Part shown: positions 46,151-55,036 of the stretch, one piece after another | Layout: every line of letters starts with the position of its first letter | Numbering within the stretch: position 1 is the first letter of the stretch | Assembly (NCBI GenBank): GCA_947591245.1 | Contig: CANQCY010000005.1 | Span: 1 to 64,000, forward strand | DNA: 64,000 nucleotides | Source: an uncultured Lachnospiraceae bacterium | Lineage (GTDB): Bacteria; Bacillota; Clostridia; Lachnospirales; Lachnospiraceae | Reading direction: 5' to 3' | Translations under genes and position numbers: made by a program | Notes under the pieces: model-generated | Databases searched by the model: none | Told to the model about the DNA's origin: nothing | The model's input: the letters and a program-made list of their open reading frames with translations, nothing else

Positions 46151-46188
46151 AGGCAGCAGCATTATATAAATTATCAATGCTGCTGCCT
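46151..46188. terminator. Bidirectional hairpin between convergent island genes
   Basis: The arms AGGCAGCAGCATT (46151-46163) and AATGCTGCTGCCT (46176-46188) form a perfect 13-bp stem with a 12-base loop. It sits between the convergent small gene and the XRE pseudogene. Confidence 0.7.
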
Positions 46189-46411
46189 ATTTCTTTGGGT
46201 ACTCTGTTTTGATGTCGCTTGCTCCTGTAATGTAGTCCATAGAAACATTGTAAAATTTAGCAAGAATCATAAGATTATCAACAGGGATTCTTGTTTTGCC
46301 GCTTTCATAATCCGCATAGGTTCTTTGTCCTATTTAAAGCAGGTCAGCAACTTTTTGTTGTGTTAGCGAAGAATCTTCCCTAATTTCCCTTATCCGCTCA
46401 TTGTATTTCAT
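46187..46411 (-). pseudogene. XRE-family helix-turn-helix regulator interrupted by a nonsense codon
   Basis: The frame reads MKYNERIREIREDSSLTQQ, then KVADLL, a stop, then IGQRTYADYESGKTRIPVD and so on, with 74 codons in total. This is a complete Cro/C1-type HTH protein except for an in-frame TAA at 46336-46334. The frame continues unchanged after the stop, and Lys is a likely original residue, so a single substitution (AAA to TAA) explains it. AGGTG precedes the ATG. It probably controlled a divergent operon now missing. Confidence 0.8.
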
Positions 46412-46592
46412 GCATTATCACCTCTGAAATAGTATAAAGGAAAAAGAAAAAACTATTGACAAACAGATGTGAAAGACTACTGTTAAATTATCCTAAATGG
46501 CAGAGGACAACAAAAGGACAATCAAAAAGGGAACAAACCATTTCCGATTCATTCCCTCTTGTTTCAAAAATCCTTTAAATCAGGCGTTTTGA

Positions 46593-47138
46593 TTAACTGA
46601 AGTATCTCTTAAGCAGTCCCGCAAACGCCTTGCCATGGCGGGCCTCATCGCGAGCCATCTCATGAACGGTGTCATGGATTGCATCAAGGTTCTGTGCTTT
46701 TGCACGTTTTGCAAGATCAAACTTACCTGCCGTCGCGCCATTTTCAGCAGCCACACGCATCTCCAGATTCTTTTTGGTCGAATCCGTTACGACCTCGCCG
46801 AGAAGCTCTGCAAATTTAGCTGCATGCTCTGCCTCTTCCCAAGCTGCCTTTTCCCAATAGAGGCCGATTTCGGGATAACCTTCCCTGTGAGCCACGCGAG
46901 CCATCGCAAGATACATGCCGACCTCAGAACATTCGCCTTCAAAGTTCGCACGAAGATCAGCCACGATATCCTCGCTTACGCCTTTTGCTACGCCTACTAC
47001 ATGTTCAGCCGCCCATGCCATGGAATCATTATCCTGCTCTTTGAATTTCTCCGGTCCCACTCCGCACTGAGGACATTTCTCCGGCGCTGAATCTCCTTCG
47101 TGAACGTATCCGCAAACAGTACATACAAATTTTTTCAT
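46593..47138 (-). CDS. rbr: Reverse rubrerythrin (peroxide reductase)
   Basis: A 181-residue rubrerythrin with its rubredoxin domain at the N-terminus ([26 protein letters not shown], Cys4 iron site). The diiron ferritin-like domain follows ([58 protein letters not shown]). This reversed order is the clostridial type that reduces H2O2 with electrons from NAD(P)H via rubredoxin reductases. It lies 59 bases after the PerR-like gene and is probably co-regulated with it. Confidence 0.95.
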   Translation of the reverse strand: MKKFVCTVCGYVHEGDSAPEKCPQCGVGPEKFKEQDNDSMAWAAEHVVGVAKGVSEDIVADLRANFEGECSEVGMYLAMARVAHREGYPEIGLYWEKAAWEEAEHAAKFAELLGEVVTDSTKKNLEMRVAAENGATAGKFDLAKRAKAQNLDAIHDTVHEMARDEARHGKAFAGLLKRYFS

Positions 47139-47197
47139 TTCAATACTCTCCTTTTAATTATTTTTTAGTCCCATAGGCAAAGCCTTTGAAACTTTTC

Positions 47198-47587
47198 CTA
47201 CATACATTTTTTACATAAACCGTAAAATAATACCTGATGGCCGTAAATTTTGCCAACAAAAGGCTCCATCGCCTCCTGATCCTCAAAAACGATCTGCGGC
47301 ACATTCAGGTCGATCACTCTCCCGCATTCCTCGCAAACAAAATGATAATGCGGGGTAACCGTGGCGTCAAAATGGTCGGCGCCATCTCCGCAGCGCAGCC
47401 GCACAATCTCGCCTTCTTCAGCCAGGAGGTTCAAATTCCTATAAACGGTAGCCAGGCTTATCTTCGCATTTTCTTTTTTGAGATTGTTATAAACCGCTTC
47501 AGCTGTCGGATGTTCCTTCGTCAAATGCAGATAAGCAAGTATTGCTTCCCTTTGCTTACTGTATTTTAATCCAGCCAATTTTTCCAC
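47198..47587 (-). CDS. perR: Fur-family peroxide regulator (PerR-like)
   Basis: A 129-residue Fur-family repressor. The winged helix (about 10-75, HPTAEAVYNNLKKENAKISLATVYRNLNLLAEEGEI) precedes a metal site with DHFDATVTPHYHFVCEECGRVIDL and a C-terminal CKKC. Two CxxC pairs make the structural zinc site and the His/Asp set matches PerR, where metal-catalysed oxidation relieves repression. Pairing with rubrerythrin supports PerR over Fur or Zur, though the regulatory metal cannot be proved by sequence. Confidence 0.85.
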   Translation of the reverse strand: MEKLAGLKYSKQREAILAYLHLTKEHPTAEAVYNNLKKENAKISLATVYRNLNLLAEEGEIVRLRCGDGADHFDATVTPHYHFVCEECGRVIDLNVPQIVFEDQEAMEPFVGKIYGHQVLFYGLCKKCM

Positions 47588-47594
47588 CTCATTT

Positions 47595-47618
47595 TAATAA
47601 TAATAACTATTACTATTT
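47595..47618. promoter_or_regulatory. AT-rich Fur/Per-box-like element upstream of perR
   Basis: A run of TAATAATAATAACTATTACT with loose dyad symmetry lies just upstream of the perR start codon. It resembles Per/Fur boxes (TTATAATnATTATAA type) and would fit autoregulation. The match is imperfect. Confidence 0.4.
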
Positions 47619-47719
47619 TATGATAACGGAAAATTTTTATTTTGTCAACAATTATTTTTTTTTCACTCTTGACGAATTTTGTCATAAATTATACTAAAAA
47701 GACCAAAGGAGTTTTTCAA

Positions 47720-48007
47720 ATGAACAATCCTTATATGAATTCCTGTGGCTGCGACCAGCCTGCGATGCCTGTCGCGCCAATGCCGCACAAGGATCATAAA
47801 AGCCTTGCAATGGCTTATGTTCCCTGGCAAAAGTGGCAAAACGTAATGGACGGCTGCAACGGATTGAAGCACGGCACGATTTTTGAAGATCTCGTCCTTT
47901 CTTTTGAGGGAAAGAAAGCTGCCTGCTCATCTTTTGCAAGATCTGACAAAAATAACAGCGGCTGCAGCGGCTGCAACAACAACTTTATGAGGAGGGGTAT
48001 GCGATGA
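47720..48007 (+). CDS. cotJA: Spore coat-associated protein CotJA
   Basis: A 95-residue protein with the CotJA core SLAMAYVPWQKWQNVMDGCNGLKHGTIFEDLVLSFEGKK, then a Ser/Cys/Asn-rich tail (CSGCNNNFMRRG). Cysteine-rich ends are common in coat proteins. The ATG at 47720 follows AAAGGAG by 8 bases. Overlaps cotJB by 4 bases. The operon is expected to be mother-cell expressed; I could not assign a sigma-E promoter with confidence. Confidence 0.93.
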   Translation: MNNPYMNSCGCDQPAMPVAPMPHKDHKSLAMAYVPWQKWQNVMDGCNGLKHGTIFEDLVLSFEGKKAACSSFARSDKNNSGCSGCNNNFMRRGMR

Positions 48008-48264
48008 ATCAATCAGACAAATCACAAATGCTTCGCTACATTCAGGAGCTTGGGTTCGCCATCGACGATGTCGTTCTCTATCTCGATACCCACCCAAAAG
48101 ATGAAGAAGCATTGAAATACTATGAAAAGTATAAGAAAATGCATCGTGAAGCTGCAAAAGAATATTCAAAATACTACGGTCCCCTTACAAATGAAAACGT
48201 AAACGTAGAAAGCGGCTGCTGGACGTGGGTAGACGATCCGTGGCCATGGGAAGGAGGTTGTTAA
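48004..48264 (+). CDS. cotJB: Spore coat protein CotJB
   Basis: An 86-residue protein with the family pattern MLRYIQELGFAIDDVVLYLDTHPKDEEALKYY and a Trp-rich end (CWTWVDDPWPWEGG). It assembles with CotJC in the coat. It overlaps cotJA by 4 bases (ATGA) and is followed by cotJC after 3 bases. Confidence 0.95.
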   Translation: MNQSDKSQMLRYIQELGFAIDDVVLYLDTHPKDEEALKYYEKYKKMHREAAKEYSKYYGPLTNENVNVESGCWTWVDDPWPWEGGC

Positions 48265-48267
48265 TCT

Positions 48268-48876
48268 ATGTGGAATTATGAAAGAAGACTGCAATACCCG
48301 GTAAATATCAGCCGGCCAAATGCGGAAATCGCTAAGGTAATCATCAGCCAGTTCGGCGGTCCCGACGGCGAGGTCGGAGCCGCGATGCGTTACTTGTCAC
48401 AGCGCTACTCCAATACAAATAGAAAAGTAGCGGGCGTACTGACCGACATCGGTACTGAAGAACTCGCCCATATGGAAATCGTCTGCGCGATCGTTCATCA
48501 GCTCACAAAGAACCTTACAGCTGATGAACTTCAGGAGCAGGGATTCGCGCCATATTATGTCGACCACACCATCGGTCTGTGGCCGCAGGCGGCGTCCGGC
48601 GAGCCATGGAGTTCGTCGTCGATCCAGTCAACCGGGGATCCGATCGCAGATATGCACGAGGATATGGCGGCAGAGCAAAAAGCCCGGCTTACCTACGATA
48701 ATATTCTGCGCCTCGTGAAAGATCCGGAAGTCTGCGACCCGATCCGCTACCTGCGCGAACGCGAGATCGTTCACTATCAGCGTTTCGGCGAAAGCCTGCG
48801 CCTTATTCTGGATAACCTGAACAGTAAAAACTACTACGCTTTCAACCCGGATTTCGACAAACAATTTTGTAAATGA
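48268..48876 (+). CDS. cotJC: Spore coat manganese catalase-like protein CotJC
   Basis: A 202-residue four-helix-bundle protein of the Mn-catalase family. Metal-site helices are seen in DIGTEELAHMEIVCAIV, MHEDMAAEQKARLTYDNIL and YLREREIVHYQRFGESL. The bridging Glu and His ligands are kept, so peroxide decomposition in the spore coat is plausible. It ends the cotJABC operon; the hairpin at 48937-48973 lies downstream. Confidence 0.95.
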   Translation: MWNYERRLQYPVNISRPNAEIAKVIISQFGGPDGEVGAAMRYLSQRYSNTNRKVAGVLTDIGTEELAHMEIVCAIVHQLTKNLTADELQEQGFAPYYVDHTIGLWPQAASGEPWSSSSIQSTGDPIADMHEDMAAEQKARLTYDNILRLVKDPEVCDPIRYLREREIVHYQRFGESLRLILDNLNSKNYYAFNPDFDKQFCK

Positions 48877-48936
48877 TCACAAGACTAAAGAACGATTAAC
48901 AATCAGCCCTTCCGCTTCATTCACGCGTACCCTAAA

Positions 48937-48973
48937 AAGGCGCCGGTTCAGTTTTTTTACTGACCGGCGCCTT
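48937..48973 (-). terminator. Terminator shared by cotJC and the hybrid kinase
   Basis: The arms 48937-48952 and 48959-48973 form a 15-bp GC-rich stem with one bulge and an all-T loop. On the minus strand TTTTT follows the stem, so it ends the histidine kinase transcript. On the plus strand the tail is weak. Confidence 0.75.
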
Positions 48974-48994
48974 CCGCGCTTCTGCCGCGCTGCT

Positions 48995-51900
48995 TCAACC
49001 CAGTATCTCATGCAGCATTTTAAACAATTTATCGATGTCAATCGGTTTTGCCGTATGCCCGTTCATTCCGCTCATTAAAGCCTCCCTCTTATCCTCTTCA
49101 AACGCATTGGCAGTCATTGCAATGATCGGTATGGATGCCAGCTCTTTATCCTCCAGTTTTCGGATTGCCCTTGTCGCTTCGTAGCCATTCATTACCGGCA
49201 TTTTCACATCCATCAATATAAGCTGGTAGTATCCCGGCTCGGACTTTTGCAGCATATCCAGGGCAATTTGCCCGTTTTCTGCAATTTCTACAGTAAGCCC
49301 AACCTCTTCCAATATCGTTTTGGCAATTTCCTGATTCAGTTCATTGTCCTCCGCCAAAAGAATCCGGCCTGTGAAATGAATTTTTTCTTCATCCCCAGAA
49401 ACGGCTCCTGTTGCTTCCAGCTTCGATGCCGCTTTCTCCTGATTGGAAATAGAATACAGGCAACTGTGCAATTCCGACATAAACAAAGGTTTGTTGCAAA
49501 ACGCCGTCACCCCGGCTTCCTTCGCCTCATTCTCTATATCCGCCCAGTCATATACGGTCAGAACCATGATGATTACATCCTCGCCCATCTCTTTTCGGAT
49601 CCGGCGGGTAACTTCGAGGCCATTCATATCAGGAAGCATCCAGTCAATAATATATACTCCATAGCCGTCTCCCCTTGTAGACGCCTGATGGGTACGCAGC
49701 ACCGCTTCCTTTCCCGACAGCGTCCACTCCGCGCGCATACCGAGCTGACCCAGCATAAAAGATACGCTGTCGCACGTGTCGAAATCATCATCCACGACCA
49801 GCGCCCTCTTGCCTTTCAGCCATGGGATCTCATTATAAACTTTTGGCTCGGAACCCAGACGGAAGGTAAAGCAAACGGTAATCTCCGTACCGACGCCCTG
49901 CTCGCTCTTTACATCGATCGTACCATTCATCATATCCACTATATTTTTCGTAATTGCCATTCCCAGCCCGGCTCCCTCAATCCCGCTCGCCGTCGTGCTT
50001 TTTTCCCTCTCAAAAGGCTCGAAAATACGAGTCACAAATTCCTCGGTCATGCCGATGCCGGTATCCTTGATCGTAATCTCATAATTCGCATATCCTGCGG
50101 GCGCGCCGGGCTTTTCTATGATACACAGGTTGACGATGCCGCCAGCAGGCGTATACTTGAGCGCATTGCTGAGCAGATTCAAAAGAACCTGATTCAGCCG
50201 CAGTTTATCACAATATATTTCTTCATTTACAACATCCACCGCATCCATAAACAATTCCAGCTGTTTCGCACGCATATCATTCTGTAAGATATTCCGCAGA
50301 TCATGCAGAACATCCGGCAGGCTGCATAAGTTTTCGTTCAAGCGCATCTTGCCGCTTTCGATCCGGCTCATATCCAGAACATCGTTGATCAGGCTCAGCA
50401 AATGATTTCCTGATGTCATGATCTTCTTCAAATATTCCTCCACCTGTTCCTTTTCTTCAATATGCGAGATCGCCAATCCCGTAAAACCGAGAATTGCGTT
50501 CATCGGCGTACGAATGTCATGCGACATATTGGAAAGGAATACGCTTTTTGCCCTGCTCGCCTCCTTTGCCTGCATAAGGGCGTCCTCAAGCCGTTTTTTC
50601 TGTTCCCGCTCGTTACGGATCATCTCGTCCACACTGTGGAATCCAACAACGATCCCATGGTTTTCCTCCCACGTTCCCGCACGCACGACCTTCATTCGGA
50701 AACACTCGGTCCTGTCCCCTTTTATGATGCGGTAATTCACAGCGTAAAACATTTTTTCTTCCAGCTCCCTTTTCAGGACTTCCCGAGTGGAAGCCCGCCG
50801 CATCATATCCCTGTCATCCTCATATACAAAGTTCTGTATGTACTGCTCCATGCTTTCCTCTAAAGACATTTTGTCATCAAAAACGCCATCAAACAGCTCT
50901 TCATCACTCTGAACCTGAAATCCCATCCCCGTATCGAGATCAAAAAAGCATACAAGGTTATAATCGATACTCAGCGCTTGAACCAGCTCCCGCTGCCGCC
51001 TTTCCTTCTTCCTTTCTTTCTGCTTCTGTTCTGTGCAATCCAAAAGAAAACGCTGGTAAACACGCTTGCCGTTCTGTTCCAAAAGTTTGACGCTTCCCAT
51101 GACATCCAGCAGCTCTCCGCCCTTGTGCTGCACCCGGTATTCCACACTGGCGCTGTCTCCCACCTCCTGCAGCTGCCTGATGGATTCCGAAAGTTTTGGC
51201 TTATCCTCATCCAAAACCGTTTTCGCAATCATATCAAACCCATCCGCCATCATTTCTTCCAGCGATTCATACCCCAAAATTTTCAGCGCCGCCCTGTTCA
51301 CGCTAAAAACCTGTTTCCCATCCTCGGAATGGAGCATCACGCCGCAATCAATCGAGGTAAATATTTTCTCCAGGGACTCATTCTTTCTGAGGATCTCCTG
51401 CTCATATTCGCGCTCTTTCGTCACATCGATTGCCACGCCAACCGTTCCCATCACGCTTCCGTCAATATCGTATAACGGCGATTTGTAAGTCGTAAGCTGG
51501 CGCATGCCCTCTCCGGTCTTGATCGTCTCCTCAGAGATACAGGTCTTTCCTTTCGCCATTACCTCGCGCTCTGACTCGATACATGCCGGATCATCCTCCT
51601 CAACATCCCAGATATAAGCGTGGCGGCGCCCCTGCACCTGCTCTTTCGTCTTACCGACCGTTTCACAGAAGCTGTCATTTACCTTCTCATGGACGCCATT
51701 TTTATCCTTATACCAAATAAGGTTCGGAATATTGTTAATGGTAGCCTCCAGATAATGGCTGGCCTCCCATAAATCCTTGTTCATTTTATATGTCTGCTGC
51801 CATCTCAAAAAACGGAACCGGATCTCTTCATCCGACATGGGAAATGTCCATATGTCGCTAATCTCTGACAGGCTATTTTCGGCAAACGCGATCTGCCCCC

Positions 51901-52147
51901 TGTCTGCGAGCAGAATAACCTCCGCATCCTTTTTTCTTCCGACAATCAGCGCCTGCAATACTTCCTCTGGATCCATTCCCCGCAAATCTGCCGCGATCAC
52001 ATCCGCCTGCGCCGCCAGTTCCCGCTCCGGCCTTTCACTTTCCGTGAATTGATGGGAAAAAGGTTCAAGAGGAGGCATTCCTTTCATTATTTCAAAAGTC
52101 CTGCACGGTTTACCCACAAAATAAAAATGAATGTGGCAATGATACAT
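48995..52147 (-). CDS. Hybrid sensor histidine kinase with PAS domains and two receivers
   Basis: A 1050-residue soluble kinase without membrane helices. Order: an N-terminal domain (about 1-125) that looks like a degenerate receiver (DVIAADLRGMDPEEVLQALI, AEVILLADRG). Three PAS domains follow (about 130-520; LEATINNIPNLIWYKDKNG, FTSIDCGVMLHSEDGKQ, and YNLVCFFDLDTGMGF). The HisKA domain has the phosphorylated His near 542 in SNMSHDIRTPMNAILGF. The ATPase has NLLSNALKYTPAGG, DTGIGM and EGAGLGMAIT. Receiver 1 (about 785-900) has Asp in IIDWMLPDMNG, receiver 2 (about 930-1045) Asp in ILMDVKMPVMNG. Ligand unknown; no partner regulator gene is adjacent. Confidence 0.93.
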   Translation of the reverse strand: MYHCHIHFYFVGKPCRTFEIMKGMPPLEPFSHQFTESERPERELAAQADVIAADLRGMDPEEVLQALIVGRKKDAEVILLADRGQIAFAENSLSEISDIWTFPMSDEEIRFRFLRWQQTYKMNKDLWEASHYLEATINNIPNLIWYKDKNGVHEKVNDSFCETVGKTKEQVQGRRHAYIWDVEEDDPACIESEREVMAKGKTCISEETIKTGEGMRQLTTYKSPLYDIDGSVMGTVGVAIDVTKEREYEQEILRKNESLEKIFTSIDCGVMLHSEDGKQVFSVNRAALKILGYESLEEMMADGFDMIAKTVLDEDKPKLSESIRQLQEVGDSASVEYRVQHKGGELLDVMGSVKLLEQNGKRVYQRFLLDCTEQKQKERKKERRQRELVQALSIDYNLVCFFDLDTGMGFQVQSDEELFDGVFDDKMSLEESMEQYIQNFVYEDDRDMMRRASTREVLKRELEEKMFYAVNYRIIKGDRTECFRMKVVRAGTWEENHGIVVGFHSVDEMIRNEREQKKRLEDALMQAKEASRAKSVFLSNMSHDIRTPMNAILGFTGLAISHIEEKEQVEEYLKKIMTSGNHLLSLINDVLDMSRIESGKMRLNENLCSLPDVLHDLRNILQNDMRAKQLELFMDAVDVVNEEIYCDKLRLNQVLLNLLSNALKYTPAGGIVNLCIIEKPGAPAGYANYEITIKDTGIGMTEEFVTRIFEPFEREKSTTASGIEGAGLGMAITKNIVDMMNGTIDVKSEQGVGTEITVCFTFRLGSEPKVYNEIPWLKGKRALVVDDDFDTCDSVSFMLGQLGMRAEWTLSGKEAVLRTHQASTRGDGYGVYIIDWMLPDMNGLEVTRRIRKEMGEDVIIMVLTVYDWADIENEAKEAGVTAFCNKPLFMSELHSCLYSISNQEKAASKLEATGAVSGDEEKIHFTGRILLAEDNELNQEIAKTILEEVGLTVEIAENGQIALDMLQKSEPGYYQLILMDVKMPVMNGYEATRAIRKLEDKELASIPIIAMTANAFEEDKREALMSGMNGHTAKPIDIDKLFKMLHEILG

Positions 52148-52228
52148 CTTCTTCCCTCCTCGTATTTACTGATAACTATTTTTTACCAAAATACCGAATT
52201 GCTAAAACTCAATTCCAATTTAAAGTCA

Positions 52229-54790
52229 TCAAAAGCCGTCCGCATCAATCACGAACGTATCTCCGGGATGCAGTTCATCCCCCAAAATCTTCTTCGCCAA
52301 AAGCGTCTCCACATGTTTCTGGAGATATCGCTTCAATGGCCTGGCGCCGTACGCCGGCTCGTATGCATTTTCCACAATTTTATCCTTTGCGCCGTCAGTG
52401 AGCTCCACTGACAATTCCCGGTCGGAAAGACGCTCATTCAGCTCCGCCACGAGAAGATCGATGATCGCCCGGATATTGTCGCGGGTGAGGGGCTTAAACA
52501 TGATGATCTCGTCCAGCCGATTTAAAAATTCCGGCTTGAAACTCATCTGCAGCTTTTCCATCACCATATCTTCTGCTTCCGGCTTGATTTCGCCGTTTTC
52601 TTCGATTCCTTCTAACAAGTATTCGGCTCCGAGATTGGAGGTCATGATCAGTATCGTATTTTTAAAATCCACCGTCCGCCCTTTAGAATCCGTCACCCTG
52701 CCGTCATCAAGAATCTGTAGGAAAACATTAAATACATCCGGATGCGCCTTCTCTATTTCATCAAAAAGCACGACTGAATATGGTTTCCGGCGAACCGCCT
52801 CCGTCAACTGGCCTCCCTCCTCATAACCCACATATCCCGGAGGGGCGCCGATGAGTCGGGACACCGAATGCTTCTCCATGTACTCGCTCATGTCGATACG
52901 CACCATATTCTGCTCATTATCAAACAAATTTTGGGCGAGGCTTTTTGCAAGCTCCGTTTTTCCCACGCCGGTCGGCCCCATGAACAGAAACGATCCAATC
53001 GGTTTGCTCGGATCCTTAATGCCGGCCTTCGACCGGAGTATCGCTTCTGTCACTTTTGTCACGCCCTCATCCTGTCCGACGACCCTTCTGTGCAGCGCAT
53101 CATCCAAATGAAGCGTTTTATTCCTCTCCGATTCCGTCAGTTTTGCCACCGGGATTCCCGTCCAGCGCGACACGATCTTCGCGATCTCCTCTTCCGACAC
53201 GCTCTCATGCACCATCGACTGATCGCTGTGCTTCGCCTTTTCTTCCGCCTCTTCCAGCTGCTTCTTAATCCTCGGCAGATCCCCGTATTGAAGCTGCGCT
53301 GCTTTCTCTAAGTCATAACTGTTTTTCGCCGCTTCAATCTGATTATTTACATTCTCAAGCTCCGCCTTTAATCCATTTATTTTCTCTATGGCGTCTTTTT
53401 CATTATCCCATTTCGCCTTGGCGCCCGCAAATTCTTCGCGCAGCTCGGCAAGCTCTTTCTGTAGATTTTCCAGGCGTTCTTTACTCAGGTTGTCCGTCTC
53501 CTTTTTCAACGCCGCCTCTTCGATCTCGAGCTGCATGATATGGCGCTGTACGTCGTCCAGTTCGGTCGGCATGGAATCCAGTTCTGTTTTTATCAGGGCG
53601 CACGCCTCATCCACAAGATCGATCGCCTTATCCGGCAAAAAGCGGTCTGAAATATAGCGATCCGAAAGCACTGCGGCGCTCACGAGAGCGGCATCCATGA
53701 TCTTCACTCCATGAAACACCTCATACCGATCCTTCAGCCCGCGCAAAATAGAAATCGTATCCTCTACTGTCGGCTCATCGACCATGACCGGCTGAAACCT
53801 CCGCTCCAATGCGGCGTCTTTCTCGATGTACATGCGGTACTCATCCAGCGTCGTCGCCCCGATGCAGTGCAGCTCGCCTCTCGCCAGCATCGGCTTGAGC
53901 ATATTTCCCGCATCCATTGCCCCATCGGTCTTTCCGGCGCCGACAATCGTATGGAGCTCATCGACGAACAAAATGATTTTTCCGTCGCTCTCCTTCACTT
54001 CCTGCAAAACAGCCTTGAGCCGTTCCTCAAATTCCCCCCTGTATTTTGCGCCGGCGACAAGCGCCCCCATATCAAGAGCAAAGATCTGCTTATCCTTCAG
54101 CGCATCGGGAACGTCTCCCCGCACAATCCGCTGGGCAAGTCCCTCTACCGCCGCGGTCTTTCCGACGCCCGGCTCTCCGATCATAACAGGATTATTTTTC
54201 GTCTTCCTCGATAAAATGCGAATCATATTGCGGATTTCCGCGTCCCTGCCGATCACCGGATCCAGTTTCTGCTGCCTCGCCCGCTCAACCAGGTCGTAGC
54301 CGTATTTTGCCAGGCTGTCATACACCGCTTCCGGATTATCCGTCGTAACCTTCTGATTCCCTCGAATCTTTGACAACGCCTGCAAAAAACGCTCGCGGTC
54401 GATCTGAAAATCATGAAACAGCTGTTTTACCTCCCGGGAGGGCTTTCGCAGCAGGCTCAAAAACAAATGCTCTACCGAAACGTACTCATCACCCAGAGCC
54501 TTCGCCTCATTTTCCGCATAGACAAGCGCTTTATTTAGGTCCTCGCCGATATAAACCTGACCGCCGCTCACCTTCGGGCGTTTTTTGACGAGCCCTTCCA
54601 CCTGCGCGAGAAACACTTCGCTGTCTATCTCCATCTTTTCAAGCAGTTTCTTCAAAAGGCTGTCCTCAATCGTAAGCATTCCGTAAATCAAGTGCTCCTG
54701 TACGATCTCCTGCGCCCCGAAATCATATGCAATCTTTTCCAGACTGTTTAAAATTTCCACTGATTTTTGCGTAAACTTTGCTATATTCAT
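52229..54790 (-). CDS. clpB: ClpB disaggregase
   Basis: An 853-residue AAA+ chaperone that works with DnaK to dissolve aggregates. It has Clp N-domain repeats (about 1-145), AAA-1 with Walker [10 protein letters not shown] and Walker [12 protein letters not shown], the middle coiled-coil domain (about 400-525, the ClpB mark) and AAA-2 with [16 protein letters not shown] and [18 protein letters not shown]-terminal D2-small domain ends the chain. Full length. CIRCE and a sigma-A promoter lie upstream (54880-54921), so HrcA heat-shock control is expected. Confidence 0.97.
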   Translation of the reverse strand: MNIAKFTQKSVEILNSLEKIAYDFGAQEIVQEHLIYGMLTIEDSLLKKLLEKMEIDSEVFLAQVEGLVKKRPKVSGGQVYIGEDLNKALVYAENEAKALGDEYVSVEHLFLSLLRKPSREVKQLFHDFQIDRERFLQALSKIRGNQKVTTDNPEAVYDSLAKYGYDLVERARQQKLDPVIGRDAEIRNMIRILSRKTKNNPVMIGEPGVGKTAAVEGLAQRIVRGDVPDALKDKQIFALDMGALVAGAKYRGEFEERLKAVLQEVKESDGKIILFVDELHTIVGAGKTDGAMDAGNMLKPMLARGELHCIGATTLDEYRMYIEKDAALERRFQPVMVDEPTVEDTISILRGLKDRYEVFHGVKIMDAALVSAAVLSDRYISDRFLPDKAIDLVDEACALIKTELDSMPTELDDVQRHIMQLEIEEAALKKETDNLSKERLENLQKELAELREEFAGAKAKWDNEKDAIEKINGLKAELENVNNQIEAAKNSYDLEKAAQLQYGDLPRIKKQLEEAEEKAKHSDQSMVHESVSEEEIAKIVSRWTGIPVAKLTESERNKTLHLDDALHRRVVGQDEGVTKVTEAILRSKAGIKDPSKPIGSFLFMGPTGVGKTELAKSLAQNLFDNEQNMVRIDMSEYMEKHSVSRLIGAPPGYVGYEEGGQLTEAVRRKPYSVVLFDEIEKAHPDVFNVFLQILDDGRVTDSKGRTVDFKNTILIMTSNLGAEYLLEGIEENGEIKPEAEDMVMEKLQMSFKPEFLNRLDEIIMFKPLTRDNIRAIIDLLVAELNERLSDRELSVELTDGAKDKIVENAYEPAYGARPLKRYLQKHVETLLAKKILGDELHPGDTFVIDADGF

Positions 54791-54879
54791 AGTATCCCTC
54801 TTTTCTGCGCCATCATCTGCGCCGGACTGCCGTCAAGCCTAACAATAGTTTGACCATTTAACCCTGCATTTATAATTAT

Positions 54880-54908
54880 GTTATATCACATATATTAGCA
54901 CTCGTCAA
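54880..54908 (-). promoter_or_regulatory. clpB promoter overlapping CIRCE
   Basis: TTGACG (54908-54903) and TATAAC (54885-54880) on the minus strand are 17 bases apart. The -35 box lies in the CIRCE spacer, so HrcA binding would block it. Confidence 0.75.
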
Positions 54909-54921
54909 GAGTGAGCGCTAA
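54895..54921. promoter_or_regulatory. CIRCE operator (HrcA-binding)
   Basis: TTAGCACTC, nine bases, then GAGCGCTAA: the CIRCE consensus TTAGCACTC-N9-GAGTGCTAA with one mismatch in the right arm. Confidence 0.88.
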
Positions 54922-54982
54922 TATATTTTAGGCAATGAGAAACGCGCTTTGAAGGCCCTCGCGTTCGCAGAAGTCATCCTTT

Positions 54983-55018
54983 GGCGCAAAAAAGAGGGGT
55001 ATCGCCATCGCGATACCC
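54983..55018 (-). terminator. Intrinsic terminator of the xylanase gene
   Basis: The arms GGGTATCGC (54997-55005) and GCGATACCC (55010-55018) form a 9-bp stem with a 4-base loop. CTCTTTTTTG follows on the minus strand. It lies 19 bases past the stop. Confidence 0.85.
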
Positions 55019-55036
55019 TGACTTTCTCTTATTGCC

